Under the pieces are notes generated by a model, which was not told the origin of the DNA, made no database searches, and was given only the letters and a program-made list of their open reading frames with translations. Of a DNA stretch of 64,000 bases, positions 8,846-17,809 are shown piece by piece. The stretch lies in assembly GCF_026016445.1 (NCBI RefSeq), contig NZ_CP096147.1, positions 656,501 through 720,500 of the forward strand, written 5' to 3'. Position 1 is the stretch's first letter. Each line of letters begins with the position of its first letter. This DNA is from Cognatishimia activa (GTDB taxonomy: Bacteria > Pseudomonadota > Alphaproteobacteria > Rhodobacterales > Rhodobacteraceae). A program made the translations under genes and the position numbers.

Positions 8846-9771
8846 GCTGCGGCCTTTCTTTGTGCTTCACCAGCGGCTGTCGCCTGACCTTTGGTGAGCC
8901 GTTTCATCAGTTTATCAAGCACAATCTCTGAAACCCGAGTGAAACCGAGATAGAACACAAGTAATGCAAGGAAATACCACATCCGCCAATCACCGTGCGG
9001 GTAGTCGGTGAAACGAGGTGACTTGGTGCCGCCCAACTCACGCGCCCAGTACACGATGTCCTCTACGCCCAGCAAGAACAGGAGCGGTGTTGCTTTGATC
9101 AAGACCATCCAAAGGTTGGACAGGCCCGGTAGTGCGTAGACCCACATTTGTGGCACCAAAACCCGCCAGAAGGCCTGGCGGCGTGACATACCGTAGGCTT
9201 CTGCGGTTTCCATCTGGGCGTGGGGCACCGCGCGCATCGCGCCAAAGAGCACGTTCGCGGCAAAGGCACCAAAAACAATGGCGAAGGTCAGAACCGCTAA
9301 GAAAAACCCATAGGTTTCATGAACCCATTGAGGTGCGCTTCCCAAGGGCAGCTTTGCGGCTTCACAGACTACAAAGTCCACGCCCTGTCGCACTGGTTCA
9401 TCCCATTCCGGGCATTTGACCTTATGCCTTAGCCATTCAAAGGCCTGGTCCAACGCAATAACGAAAAAGAGGAAGAATGCGATGTCAGGGACACCGCGCA
9501 CAATGTTTGTGTAGCCCCAGCCAAACCACCGCAAAGGTGGAATGCGTGAACGTGTGGCTGTAGCGGCGCCAAAGCCAAAAAGTAGGGCAGTGGGGGCGGT
9601 GATTGCCAACAGCACCAGAACCACGAAGACGGACACATAAAGGCTCATGTGTTTGCCGGTGGTTAAGTAGCAGCTGAGCCAGCTTAGACCTTCAAGAGTG
9701 GAGGGATCGGTGCAGTAGGAAAACATCGCGGCCTTAAATTCATTTGGCCCGCAACCTAGATTGCGGGCCAA
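8842..9771 (-). CDS. polar amino-acid ABC transporter permease (HisQ/ArtQ type)
   Basis: A 309-residue permease, longer than the usual 230-240 because of an N-terminal periplasmic segment with several cysteines (CGPNEFKAAMFSYC) and a large inserted loop (KCPEWDEPVRQG). The EAA loop is METAEAYGMSRRQAFWRVLVP. It pairs with the second permease as a heterodimer. The gap to the binding-protein gene upstream is only 14 bp. The extra loops are common in alphaproteobacterial relatives. Confidence 0.88.
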   Translation of the reverse strand: MARNLGCGPNEFKAAMFSYCTDPSTLEGLSWLSCYLTTGKHMSLYVSVFVVLVLLAITAPTALLFGFGAATATRSRIPPLRWFGWGYTNIVRGVPDIAFFLFFVIALDQAFEWLRHKVKCPEWDEPVRQGVDFVVCEAAKLPLGSAPQWVHETYGFFLAVLTFAIVFGAFAANVLFGAMRAVPHAQMETAEAYGMSRRQAFWRVLVPQMWVYALPGLSNLWMVLIKATPLLFLLGVEDIVYWARELGGTKSPRFTDYPHGDWRMWYFLALLVFYLGFTRVSEIVLDKLMKRLTKGQATAAGEAQRKAAA

Positions 9772-9785
9772 GATTTGGGATTAGG

Positions 9786-10505
9786 TTACCAAGTAGAGGA
9801 AACCTGCCACTTTTCGATCAGAACGTTCAAAGAACCATCTTCTTTCATCGAAGTGATCGCAGCATCGAATTTGCCGCGCAGTTCAGCGTCAGATTCACGG
9901 AAGCCCATGCCTACGCCGCCACCGATTGCTTCTTTGCGCTCCAGCATTACCAGACCGTCAGAACCGGCAACTGTGTCGAGGAAGGATTGGTCGGCCAGAA
10001 CCGCATCCGCTTCGCCGTTGCGAACCGCTGCTACTGTTTCTTCTGGCGTCGCGAATTCGATCAGGGTCCAGCCCTGTTCAGCGATGAATGCTGCTTGAAG
10101 TGTAGACGCCTGCGCTGCGATGATGCCGCCTGCCAGATCAACGTCAGCACTTAGAGCAACGTAGGCAGATGGGTCTGGCGGGGTGTATCCCTGAGTGAAG
10201 TCGATGACTTCTTCGCGCTCATCGGTAATGGACATGCCCGCGATGATCGCGTCGTAGTTACCAGAGACGAGGTTAGGGATGATTGAATCCCAATCGTTCT
10301 TAACCCATTCGCAGTTAAGTTCTGCGCGTTTACACAACTCATCGCCAAGATCGCGCTCAAAGCCGTCGATTTCGCCGGCATCGTTCACAAAATTCCAAGG
10401 TTCATAGGCACCTTCGGTGCCGAGACGCACGACTGAGTGGCTGCCCGCGAACGCCATGCCCGCAGTAAGGGCCAGAGCGGCGGTGCCTAGGATCAGTTTT
10501 TTCAT
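9786..10505 (-). CDS. amino-acid ABC transporter periplasmic binding protein
   Basis: A family 3 solute-binding protein of 239 residues with a clear Sec signal peptide (MKKLILGTAALALTAGMAFAG). It shows the LGTEGAYEPWNFVNDAGEIDGFE opening typical of lysine/arginine/histidine/octopine-binding proteins. The core contains DWDSIIPNLVSGNYDAI and GMSITDEREEVIDFT. It belongs to the four-gene transporter operon between the ATPase (upstream) and the permeases (downstream). Confidence 0.92.
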   Translation of the reverse strand: MKKLILGTAALALTAGMAFAGSHSVVRLGTEGAYEPWNFVNDAGEIDGFERDLGDELCKRAELNCEWVKNDWDSIIPNLVSGNYDAIIAGMSITDEREEVIDFTQGYTPPDPSAYVALSADVDLAGGIIAAQASTLQAAFIAEQGWTLIEFATPEETVAAVRNGEADAVLADQSFLDTVAGSDGLVMLERKEAIGGGVGMGFRESDAELRGKFDAAITSMKEDGSLNVLIEKWQVSSTW

Positions 10506-10531
10506 AGTGTCACTCCTGTTATAGTTTGTTT

Positions 10532-11308
10532 TTATGCATAAGCGGTTGAAGACAGGAACTGTTTCAACCGCTCGGATTTTGGAGCGCCAAAGAGTTGCTC
10601 TGGCGCGCCCTGTTCTTCAATCAGACCCTGATGTAGGAACACAACGTGGCTGCTGATATCAGCGGCCATTTTCATGTCGTGTGTCACGATCAGCATTGTG
10701 CGTCCTTCATCGGCGAGCGATTTGATAACCTTGATCACCTCTTGCTCAAGCTCAGGGTCCAAAGCTGAGGTCGGTTCATCAAACAACAGTGCCTGTGGCT
10801 CCATGCAAAGCCCACGTGCAATTGCTGCACGCTGTTGCTGACCACCTGACAGCTGAGCAGGGTAGACATCACATTTGTCGCCGATGCCGACGCGGGTCAG
10901 GTACCCGCGGGCTTTCTCTTCCACCTCATTGCGATCGCGTCCCAGAACCGTCACAGGCGCTTCCATAACGTTCTGCAAGATGGTCATGTGGGACCACAAG
11001 TTGAACTGTTGGAATACCATGGACAGATTAGTGCGGATGCGAAGCACCTGTTTGGCGTCGGCAGGTACGCGACCAGCGCCTGAGCCCTTCCATTTCACGG
11101 CCTCGCCGTTGAACAGGATATCGCCTCGCTGACTGTCTTCCAGCAAGTTCGCGCATCGAAGAATGGTGGATTTACCGGATCCAGAACTGCCAATCAGACT
11201 GACGACGTCGCCTTTATGTGCCGAAATGTCGACGCCTTTTATAACTTCTAGGCTGCCGTAAGCCTTGTGCAGGCCACGGATTTCGATCACTGGCGCAGTG
11301 TCAGACAA
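10532..11308 (-). CDS. amino-acid ABC transporter ATP-binding protein (HisP/ArtP type)
   Basis: A 258-residue ABC ATPase with Walker A GSSGSGKST, Q-loop MVFQQFNLW, signature LSGGQQQR and Walker B LLFDEPTSALDPE, followed by the H-loop VTHDM. It is the first gene of the minus-strand transporter operon; order ATPase, binding protein, permease, permease. The upstream 168-bp region holds two copies of a GCAATTGC-containing motif that may be an operator. Confidence 0.93.
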   Translation of the reverse strand: MSDTAPVIEIRGLHKAYGSLEVIKGVDISAHKGDVVSLIGSSGSGKSTILRCANLLEDSQRGDILFNGEAVKWKGSGAGRVPADAKQVLRIRTNLSMVFQQFNLWSHMTILQNVMEAPVTVLGRDRNEVEEKARGYLTRVGIGDKCDVYPAQLSGGQQQRAAIARGLCMEPQALLFDEPTSALDPELEQEVIKVIKSLADEGRTMLIVTHDMKMAADISSHVVFLHQGLIEEQGAPEQLFGAPKSERLKQFLSSTAYA

Positions 11309-11342
11309 GTCAGATAATCCCCGTTAACTTTTTTTGTGCACT

Positions 11343-11373
11343 CAATTGCAACGAAAAAAATGGCAATTGCAAC
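11343..11373. promoter_or_regulatory. repeated CAATTGCAAC motif upstream of amino-acid ABC operon
   Basis: CAATTGCAAC occurs at 11343-11352 and 11364-11373, 21 bp apart (about two helical turns). The second copy is embedded in the palindrome GCAATTGC. The pair lies 35-65 bp before the first gene of the transporter operon, where an amino-acid-responsive regulator could bind. The regulator is not identified. Confidence 0.45.
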
Positions 11374-11476
11374 TCGCAAATCGACGAAATCTGACCAAAT
11401 GATAACAAAATGACGGTCTTAGGCGTCGTCTTGTCGTCAAATCACGCACTATGGGAATTCTTTGGGGTGCCTGATG

Positions 11477-11908
11477 TCAGCTCACGCGTTGACGTGCCAA
11501 CGCGCTGTCGCGGTCATTTACGCCAAGTAAGTTTGCGGCTAATCGCACCAAAGCATCTTCTTCTGCATCACGGGCGCCATCGGCCAGCACAACTTGCCAG
11601 AGCGCTTCGATCACACCGATCCGATCTTCATGTGACACCGCGTCTTTGATGGCGCGCGTAAAGCGCACTGTATCAGGGGCTTCTGTTTCTAAGGTTTCAG
11701 CTTCCTTGCGTAGGGCAGAGGCCTCAAACGGGGAAAGCGCGTAGCGCGCGGCTGTAATCCGGTCGATCCTCTCGACTTCTTCGGCCGCATAATCGCCGTC
11801 GGCGCGCGCAATGCGCACCAGAAGTGCAGTGAGTGCAAGACGCGCATCGGTGTCTTGAAGCGGGGCGGGTTCAGGCGCAGTGAGGCGCTTTAGCAAATCG
11901 GCAAACAT
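11477..11908 (-). CDS. TerB-like tellurite-resistance domain protein
   Basis: A 143-residue all-helical protein with two TerB-type half repeats, each with an acidic turn: VRIARADGDYAAEEVERID and LADGARDAEEDALVRLAANLLG. TerB proteins bind metal through such acidic residues. Resistance to tellurite is only a historical name, and stand-alone copies like this have no proven role. It lies 38 bp downstream of a paralogue in the same direction, so the pair is probably one operon and a duplication. Confidence 0.82.
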   Translation of the reverse strand: MFADLLKRLTAPEPAPLQDTDARLALTALLVRIARADGDYAAEEVERIDRITAARYALSPFEASALRKEAETLETEAPDTVRFTRAIKDAVSHEDRIGVIEALWQVVLADGARDAEEDALVRLAANLLGVNDRDSALARQRVS

Positions 11909-11946
11909 ATCTGTTAGATCGGTGTTCTTTCTAAGGACGTCAACCT

Positions 11947-12369
11947 TCAGGGAGCTGGGCTATCCTTTGGGTCGATACCCAAATGGTCTTCAATCTCATG
12001 CAGAGCAGCATCCTCTTCTGGTGTGTCACGGCCATCCGCCAAAATGACGTCCCAAAGTGCGTTCACGACTTCTAGTCGATGCGCATAGTCCACATGTTCG
12101 CGAATGATCAGGGCAAAATCCGGTGTGCCAGGGGCCTGCGCTTCTAGTTTTTCGCATGTCGCACGCATTTTTGCGGCTTCTACGGCATTGATATCGAACG
12201 ATTTTGATAGAATGCTGTCGATTTCAGCAATTTCCGCGACGTGATATTCACGATCTGACTTCGCAACGCGCACCAAAAGTGCTCCAAGTGCCAGCTGCTC
12301 ATCTGGTTCCGGTAGTGGCTTTGGCTCCGATGTTTTTCCCGTCAGGCGCGCAAGCAGTCCATCCCACAT
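11947..12369 (-). CDS. TerB-like tellurite-resistance domain protein (paralogue)
   Basis: A 140-residue paralogue of the gene just downstream. It keeps the same layout: a short N-terminal LLARLTG helix, a Pro-rich linker, ALLVRVAKSDREYHVAEIAEID and a second acidic turn LADGRDTPEEDAALHEIEDHLG. It is the first gene of the pair. No other ter genes (terC, terD, terZ) are present, which argues against a complete tellurite-resistance system. Confidence 0.82.
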   Translation of the reverse strand: MWDGLLARLTGKTSEPKPLPEPDEQLALGALLVRVAKSDREYHVAEIAEIDSILSKSFDINAVEAAKMRATCEKLEAQAPGTPDFALIIREHVDYAHRLEVVNALWDVILADGRDTPEEDAALHEIEDHLGIDPKDSPAP

Positions 12370-12544
12370 AATCTGTTCCCTGTTTTTTCTTCACTCTGCT
12401 TAAGTCGTTCGATTTTGGCAATCAAAACTAAGAACCGGGCTAGGGGGAAATTTCCTAAGAGGGACTTAAAAATGGAAATAACAACTTAGGTTTTGCGCTG
12501 CTTTAACCAAGGATGTTTAAGAATGGTAAAAAAGAGGTTTTTAA

Positions 12545-13597
12545 GTGCCATTCGTTTATGTGTATAGCCCAAGTGATTTCATTGGGGGGCTTCCTGATGA
12601 ACAGGGCGCCGCCGCCGCTGGGTCAGGAAAGTTTGAACTGACACTTTCTCCGGATGCCTCTCCGACCTTGATTGAAATCGACGATGACGATTCAGTCTTT
12701 GATGAGGTCGACTACGGCCAGACAATTGCTGATGGTGTGAACCTCGATGGCACGAAATACGAAGCTGGTACCACCATTCATTCCGCCTATGACCTGATCA
12801 ACACCTCAACAGGGCATCAGGTCACCAGTATCCATTTCGGAGGCACGGGATATGAACAAGGTGCCGTACATGGCCTAATTTCAAACGAACCTCTAGAGGC
12901 TGGAAAGTCTTACACGTTTAACTACGAACGCACGTCACACCAAAAGGCGAACAACTATGATAACTTTGTCGCTTGCTTTGTGGCAGGCAACCAAGTGCGC
13001 ACTCAGGCTGGGGATGTGAATATAGAAAATCTGCGGCCCGGCCAGCTGGTTGAGACAATTGATGGTGCTAACCAGACTGTACGTTTGGTTTTGAAGCGAG
13101 AACTTTCTGCCGCTGATCTGGAAAATACAAACTTGCGCCCCGTTCGAATTACGGCGGGGGCCATGGGGCAGGGGTTACCGCATCGCGATCTTTTGGTATC
13201 GCCGCAGCACCGAATGCTGGTCAGCGGCCCAACTTGTTTGCGCGTGTTCGGCGAAGACGAAGCTCTTGTGTCTGCCCGAAAACTGACGGAGCTGCCCGGT
13301 GTCTATGTCGATATGGACGTAGAGCACGTCACCTATGTGCATCTCGTCTTTGATCAGCACGAGATCATCTACGCCGAAGGTGCGCCGAGCGAGAGTTTTT
13401 TCTTAGGCGCACAGGCCATCGACAGCCTTTCAGAGGATGCCCGCGAGGAACTAATGCAGTTGTTTCCTGATTTCGCGGTGTCCGACCATGACATTGAAAC
13501 CGCGCGGGCCATTCCGAAGGGCAAGGCGCAGACCAATTTCGTGAAACGGCTTCTCAAGAACGCGCAAACGCCCTTAAGCCCGATAGCTGAGAGTTAA
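12545..13597 (+). CDS. Hint-domain protein
   Basis: A 350-residue protein. The N-terminal about 145 residues form a beta-rich acidic domain of unknown role. A Hint (Hedgehog/intein-like) domain follows, starting with the catalytic Cys of VACFVAGNQV, with ENLRPGQLVETIDG, RPVRITAGAMGQGLP and the SPQHRMLVSG block. Hint domains splice or cleave the preceding peptide bond through the Cys; in Rhodobacteraceae these proteins are common but of unknown function. The GTG start has AAGAGG seven bases upstream. A paralogue lies at 47252-48226. No signal peptide is evident. Confidence 0.85.
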   Translation: MPFVYVYSPSDFIGGLPDEQGAAAAGSGKFELTLSPDASPTLIEIDDDDSVFDEVDYGQTIADGVNLDGTKYEAGTTIHSAYDLINTSTGHQVTSIHFGGTGYEQGAVHGLISNEPLEAGKSYTFNYERTSHQKANNYDNFVACFVAGNQVRTQAGDVNIENLRPGQLVETIDGANQTVRLVLKRELSAADLENTNLRPVRITAGAMGQGLPHRDLLVSPQHRMLVSGPTCLRVFGEDEALVSARKLTELPGVYVDMDVEHVTYVHLVFDQHEIIYAEGAPSESFFLGAQAIDSLSEDAREELMQLFPDFAVSDHDIETARAIPKGKAQTNFVKRLLKNAQTPLSPIAES

Positions 13598-13600
13598 CAA

Positions 13601-13632
13601 AAAAACGCCGCGATTTGCGGCGTTTCTTCTTT
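13601..13632. terminator. bidirectional terminator between Hint gene and pyrG
   Basis: An 8-bp stem AACGCCGC / GCGGCGTT with a 5-base loop, A-rich before and T-rich after. It therefore serves the plus-strand Hint gene and the minus-strand pyrG gene that converge here. Confidence 0.9.
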
Positions 13633-13647
13633 TTACTGTGGTTAAGA

Positions 13648-15291
13648 TCAAACCAGGCGAGAGTTCTCTTTCGCAGCCCTGACAAAATCTTTGAACAGTG
13701 GATGTGGATCAAAGGGTTTGGATTTCAGTTCTGGGTGGAACTGAACGCCGATGAACCAAGGGTGGTCTTTCCATTCCACGATTTCAGGCAGACGGCCATC
13801 TGGGCTCATCCCGGTGAACTGAAGCCCCGCTTTTTCAAGCTGTTCACGGTATTTGATATCCACCTCATAGCGGTGGCGGTGACGCTCATCGATCGCGGTG
13901 GTCCCGTAGACATTTGCGACGTTTGAACCCTCGGTCAGAGTGGCGTTGTAGGCGCCCAGACGCATGGTGCCGCCTTTGTCGTCGTCCGCTTTGCGTTTGA
14001 CTTTCGCGTTGCCCTGAACCCATTCCTTCAGGTGATAGACCACTGGCTCGAAGCGCTTTTTACCGGCTTCGTGGTCAAACTCTTCGGATCCCGCATCTGA
14101 AACGCCAGCCACGTTACGTGCCGCTTCAATCACGGCCATCTGCATGCCGAGACAGATGCCGAGGTATGGGACTTTGTGTTCGCGCGCAAATTGCGCGGCT
14201 TTGATTTTGCCTTCGGTACCACGCTCGCCAAAGCCACCTGGCACTAGGATCGCGTCATACCCTTCCAGATGAGGTGCCGCGTCGCCTTTGTCAAAGACCT
14301 CGGCATCCACCCAGTTCACGTTAACCTTCACCCGGTTGTGCATGCCGCCATGCACCAGTGCTTCTTTGATGGACTTATAGGCGTCTTCAAGCTGCGTATA
14401 TTTGCCAACAATCGCGACAGAGACTTCACCGTCGGTGTTGTGAATACGGTCCTGAACATCGTGCCAACGTTCTAGATTTGGTTTTGGGGCAGGGGCAATG
14501 TCAAAGGCATCAAGAACTGCTTGGTCCAAACCTTCGTGGTGATAGGCCAGAGGTGCTTCATAGATCGATTTCAGATCATAGGCCGCCACAACGGCCTCTT
14601 TGCGTACATTACAGAAGAGAGCAATCTTCTCACGCTCCTTCTCGGGAATCGGCTGCTCAGAGCGGCAGACCAGAATATCGGGCGCAATTCCGATAGATTG
14701 CAGCTCTTTAACAGAGTGCTGCGTCGGTTTTGTTTTCAGTTCGCCAGAAGCCGCCAGATACGGCAGCAGCGTCAGGTGCATGAAGATACACTGGCCGCGA
14801 GGCTTGTCGTGGGTGAACTGGCGGATGGCTTCGAAGAATGGCAGGCCTTCGATGTCACCAACAGTACCGCCGATTTCGCAAAGCATGAAATCCACTTCGT
14901 CTTCACCAATTGAAATGAAGTCTTTGATCTCATTGGTCACATGCGGGACAACCTGAATGGTTTTGCCCAGATAGTCGCCCCGACGCTCTTTTTCCAACAC
15001 ATTGGAATAGATCCGGCCAGAGGACACAGAGTCGGTCATGCGGGCAGGGACGCCGGTGAACCGTTCGTAATGGCCAAGATCGAGATCGGTTTCGGCACCA
15101 TCGTCAGTCACAAAGACTTCGCCGTGTTCAAACGGGCTCATCGTGCCCGGATCGACGTTCAGATATGGGTCCAGTTTCCGCAGGCGAACCGTATATCCGC
15201 GTGCTTGCAGCAGTGAGCCCAATGCCGCTGACGCAAGGCCTTTGCCCAGCGAAGAGACAACACCACCCGTAATGAAAATGAACCTTGCCAT
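13648..15291 (-). CDS. pyrG: CTP synthase
   Basis: CTP synthetase of 547 residues, converting UTP, ATP and glutamine to CTP. The N-terminal synthetase domain begins [18 protein letters not shown] (P-loop). The C-terminal class I amidotransferase domain has the Cys in [11 protein letters not shown] and the His/Glu in [10 protein letters not shown]. The start is set by the universally conserved N-terminus and a GGGGGAT ribosome-binding site; an open frame extends 50 codons further upstream but is not family-like. It is read in the same direction as secG, separated by 232 bp containing several inverted repeats. Confidence 0.97.
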   Translation of the reverse strand: MARFIFITGGVVSSLGKGLASAALGSLLQARGYTVRLRKLDPYLNVDPGTMSPFEHGEVFVTDDGAETDLDLGHYERFTGVPARMTDSVSSGRIYSNVLEKERRGDYLGKTIQVVPHVTNEIKDFISIGEDEVDFMLCEIGGTVGDIEGLPFFEAIRQFTHDKPRGQCIFMHLTLLPYLAASGELKTKPTQHSVKELQSIGIAPDILVCRSEQPIPEKEREKIALFCNVRKEAVVAAYDLKSIYEAPLAYHHEGLDQAVLDAFDIAPAPKPNLERWHDVQDRIHNTDGEVSVAIVGKYTQLEDAYKSIKEALVHGGMHNRVKVNVNWVDAEVFDKGDAAPHLEGYDAILVPGGFGERGTEGKIKAAQFAREHKVPYLGICLGMQMAVIEAARNVAGVSDAGSEEFDHEAGKKRFEPVVYHLKEWVQGNAKVKRKADDDKGGTMRLGAYNATLTEGSNVANVYGTTAIDERHRHRYEVDIKYREQLEKAGLQFTGMSPDGRLPEIVEWKDHPWFIGVQFHPELKSKPFDPHPLFKDFVRAAKENSRLV

Positions 15292-15317
15292 AGGTTTGGC
15301 ATCCCCCGTGATTGCCA

Positions 15318-15456
15318 CACGCTGCGTATTTGAGGCAGCGTGAAATTCCAAAAATGCGAGCACCCACGGCACAAAAATTGCCGTAGCATCACGGGACTCA
15401 ACGTATAAAGGATTCGCTTGAACTTGGCAATGGGACCGCAAGATGCTGTTGCGGTC
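15318..15456 (-). promoter_or_regulatory. inverted repeats in secG-pyrG gap
   Basis: Three perfect stems lie in the 232-bp gap: 15318-15325 with 15335-15342 (CACGCTGC/GCAGCGTG), 15366-15371 with 15379-15384 (ACGGCA/TGCCGT) and 15434-15441 with 15449-15456 (GACCGCAA/TTGCGGTC). They could end the secG transcript or structure the pyrG leader. None has a good U-tract. Confidence 0.4.
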
Positions 15457-15523
15457 TCGCCGAGAAACTCAAGCTATGGTGGTTGGCCCCTTGGATTGCT
15501 CCAGCGGCCACCAAATGTGCTGT

Positions 15524-15886
15524 TTAGTTCGCTTTTGGCACCAGTGGTGCGTCGTCACCTTCTGCTGGCGGCAACAGGCTGTCTGTCGCCGGTGCAACGG
15601 GTGTCGCAGATGCTGGGGCCGTCAGGTCTGTACCCAAGCTGTCGATGACCGAATTACCTGCAGCGTTTTTCGCGGCGATAATGGTCAGTGTGATTGAGGT
15701 ACAGATGAACGCTGCTGCCAGGATCCAGGTCAGTTTGCCAAGGGCTGTCGCCGCTGCGCGGCCAGAAACCGCGCCTCCGCCACCGCCACCCATGCCAAGG
15801 CCGCCGCCTTCAGAGCGTTGCATCAAGACGATGCCAATCAGGGCCAGCGCCAAAAGGAGATGGATGATGAGGACGACGTTTTCCAT
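15524..15886 (-). CDS. secG: preprotein translocase subunit SecG
   Basis: A 120-residue small subunit of the SecYEG channel. The N-terminal membrane helix is followed by the conserved LMQRSEGGGLG, then a run of glycines, AVSGRAAATALGKLTWILA and a second membrane helix. The C-terminal 45 residues are Ala/Pro/Thr-rich and acidic, typical of alphaproteobacterial SecG. The usual neighbour pyrG lies downstream, as in many alphaproteobacteria. Confidence 0.95.
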   Translation of the reverse strand: MENVVLIIHLLLALALIGIVLMQRSEGGGLGMGGGGGGAVSGRAAATALGKLTWILAAAFICTSITLTIIAAKNAAGNSVIDSLGTDLTAPASATPVAPATDSLLPPAEGDDAPLVPKAN

Positions 15887-16011
15887 TAGAACCTGTCTTC
15901 TTGAGCGTTCGAATACTACAGCGCGCTATCTATGCAGTTTTACCGGCTAGGGCAAGGCGCTTTGTTGCAAAGCTTGCACCCTTTGATCCGGCCGCTCAAA
16001 CCTCAAACAGA

Positions 16012-17277
16012 TTACTGCTGAAGCAACTCGCGCCGAAGCGCGGTTAACTGCTCGACAACCTCAGGATTGCGCGCCGCCAGATTGCGCCTTTGTTTGCGGT
16101 CTTTCTTGGCGTCATAAAGCTCTGGCGCTTGGCCTTCTGGCGCAATCAGCGCGTAATCGTCTGTCTGAATGGTCCATCCATAAATAGGATTGCCGCGTGC
16201 TTCGGACTTGGAGAAATGCTCGATATAGGTTGCCGGTCGATTTACGCTTCTGCCGGTCAGGGCTGCCGTCAGGCTATCGCTGTCGGTGGTGGTTGCGGAT
16301 GATCCTGCAAGTCCAAGAAATGTTTCAAATAAATCGGTGATCTGCACGGGATCAGAGTTTCGTCCATTCGCGACACCCGGTCCTGAAAATACCAATGGCA
16401 CATGCGTTCCACCCTGATAGATCGACCCTTTGGCATCCCTCGTCAGCCCCAATCTGCGTGAGACCTGAGAAGGTGTGCCATTGTCTCCTGCAAAGACAAC
16501 GACCGTATTCTCACGCGTTTCGTCAGGCAGGGATGACAATAGGCGATCAACTTCAGTGTCGACCGCTTCCAAGGCGGCAAAATAGTGATTCCGCACGTCT
16601 GATCGACGTTCCGGTGAGGGGGACAGATTGCCAAAACTGTGCAGGTCATCCGGAGGTGAATGGAACGGAGCGTGTGGGGCATTGAGTGCGAGCCAAAGAA
16701 ACCACGGTTGAGTTTGATCTTTGATCCAACTTTCTGCTTTGTCGACAAACGCTGTTGTTGTGTATTTGGTCACGCGCACAGGTGTGCCGTTTTCAAATCC
16801 AGACCAGTTTTCGTAGTCGCGTACTCCTCCACCGAATGGACCATAGTAATAGGGAATTCCAAGTGCTCCGGGGTGATCGCCATCTCGTCGATCAGAGGTG
16901 AGATGCCATTTGCCAATCACTGCAGAGGCGTAGCCGACATCGCTCAGATGATCGAATACGGTCTCGTAAGAGCCTGACAAACTGCCATTTTCACGCGACA
17001 CAGGCGCTCCGACACCTGTACGGCTGGCGTAAAACCCAGTGATCATCGAAGCGCGTGAAGGAGAGCAGGTTGGATATGCATGTGCATTGTCAAAGACCAT
17101 TCCATCGGCGCACAAGGCCTTCAATGTGGGCATGCGCACAGATTTGGTTGCTTCTGGAATGCAGGGGCTGACGTCGGCACCCATGTCGTCGGCCAAGATC
17201 ATGAGGATATTTGGCTGAGAAAGGCCAACGGTTGGCAGGCCAGACAGGACTGAAACAGATAATAGTAAGCGACGCAT
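16012..17277 (-). CDS. secreted sulfatase
   Basis: A 421-residue sulfatase with a Sec signal peptide (MRRLLLSVSVLSGLPTVGLSQ). The metal-binding ILADDMG opening and the modification motif CSPSR (Cys71) are present; this Cys is converted to formylglycine in active sulfatases. Further landmarks are GKWHLT, NAPHAPFHSP and FAGDNGTPS. It probably removes sulfate esters from algal polysaccharides or other organics in the periplasm. It stands alone: no polysaccharide lyase, glycosidase or formylglycine-generating enzyme is next to it. Confidence 0.9.
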   Translation of the reverse strand: MRRLLLSVSVLSGLPTVGLSQPNILMILADDMGADVSPCIPEATKSVRMPTLKALCADGMVFDNAHAYPTCSPSRASMITGFYASRTGVGAPVSRENGSLSGSYETVFDHLSDVGYASAVIGKWHLTSDRRDGDHPGALGIPYYYGPFGGGVRDYENWSGFENGTPVRVTKYTTTAFVDKAESWIKDQTQPWFLWLALNAPHAPFHSPPDDLHSFGNLSPSPERRSDVRNHYFAALEAVDTEVDRLLSSLPDETRENTVVVFAGDNGTPSQVSRRLGLTRDAKGSIYQGGTHVPLVFSGPGVANGRNSDPVQITDLFETFLGLAGSSATTTDSDSLTAALTGRSVNRPATYIEHFSKSEARGNPIYGWTIQTDDYALIAPEGQAPELYDAKKDRKQRRNLAARNPEVVEQLTALRRELLQQ

Positions 17278-17330
17278 GGCTCTCCCTTTTGTTTGGGATG
17301 ATACGCGGCTATTTGGAATTTCCGTCGAAA

Positions 17331-17726
17331 TTATTCGTCGACGTCATCGATATCTGCCTGACCTGTCAGCTGGCGACGCACAAGGCTCCAGCTGAGGCCT
17401 ATCCCTAGGACGAGTGACAGCGCCAATACGCCGAGCCAAGTGTTTAGCGCACGATTCTCTAATGTCAGAATGCCCCAGTCATAAAGCACCCAGAGAAGAG
17501 CTGCGACGACGGCCAGGATAAGGAACATGCCAAAGCCACCGATGCTGCGCAGGGTAGCACGCAGGTAGATAATATAGCCGATAACCAGCAGGAGCCCCAT
17601 GAGGACGGTGATTGGCGTTTCGGAGGCATAATTCATCATGCTCCAACGAACATAGTTGTAGTCCGTTGGATTGAATGTCAGCGCCAATAGCAGAAAGGCG
17701 AATATCCAACGCAGGAAATAGCCCAT
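17331..17726 (-). CDS. DUF6524-like integral membrane protein
   Basis: A 131-residue protein with four predicted membrane helices and the conserved early segment FNPTDYNYVRW. It matches the small membrane family I know as DUF6524, which has no assigned function. The ATG at 17726 is chosen because GGGGGA lies four bases upstream. The acidic C-terminus (DIDDVDE) is probably cytoplasmic. It lies 53 bp upstream of the sulfatase gene in the same direction. Confidence 0.75.
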   Translation of the reverse strand: MGYFLRWIFAFLLLALTFNPTDYNYVRWSMMNYASETPITVLMGLLLVIGYIIYLRATLRSIGGFGMFLILAVVAALLWVLYDWGILTLENRALNTWLGVLALSLVLGIGLSWSLVRRQLTGQADIDDVDE

Positions 17727-17809
17727 CCGGTCCCCCAATTTTTTCCTAGCATGTGCTTAAAATGATGGGCGATGTCTAGAGGTTAGACGGTTTTATGTAA
17801 GATTTTGAT

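Noticed and set aside
8039..11308. Assigning the ABC operon to a specific amino acid such as histidine or octopine
   Set aside because: The binding protein belongs to a broad family, and no catabolic genes beside it point to one substrate.
11477..12369. A tellurite resistance operon
   Set aside because: Only TerB-like proteins are present; no terC, terD or terZ.
15318..15384. Possible tRNA between secG and pyrG, as beside secG in enterics
   Set aside because: Stems are present but there is no anticodon arm, T-loop GGTTCRA motif or CCA-compatible acceptor stem.
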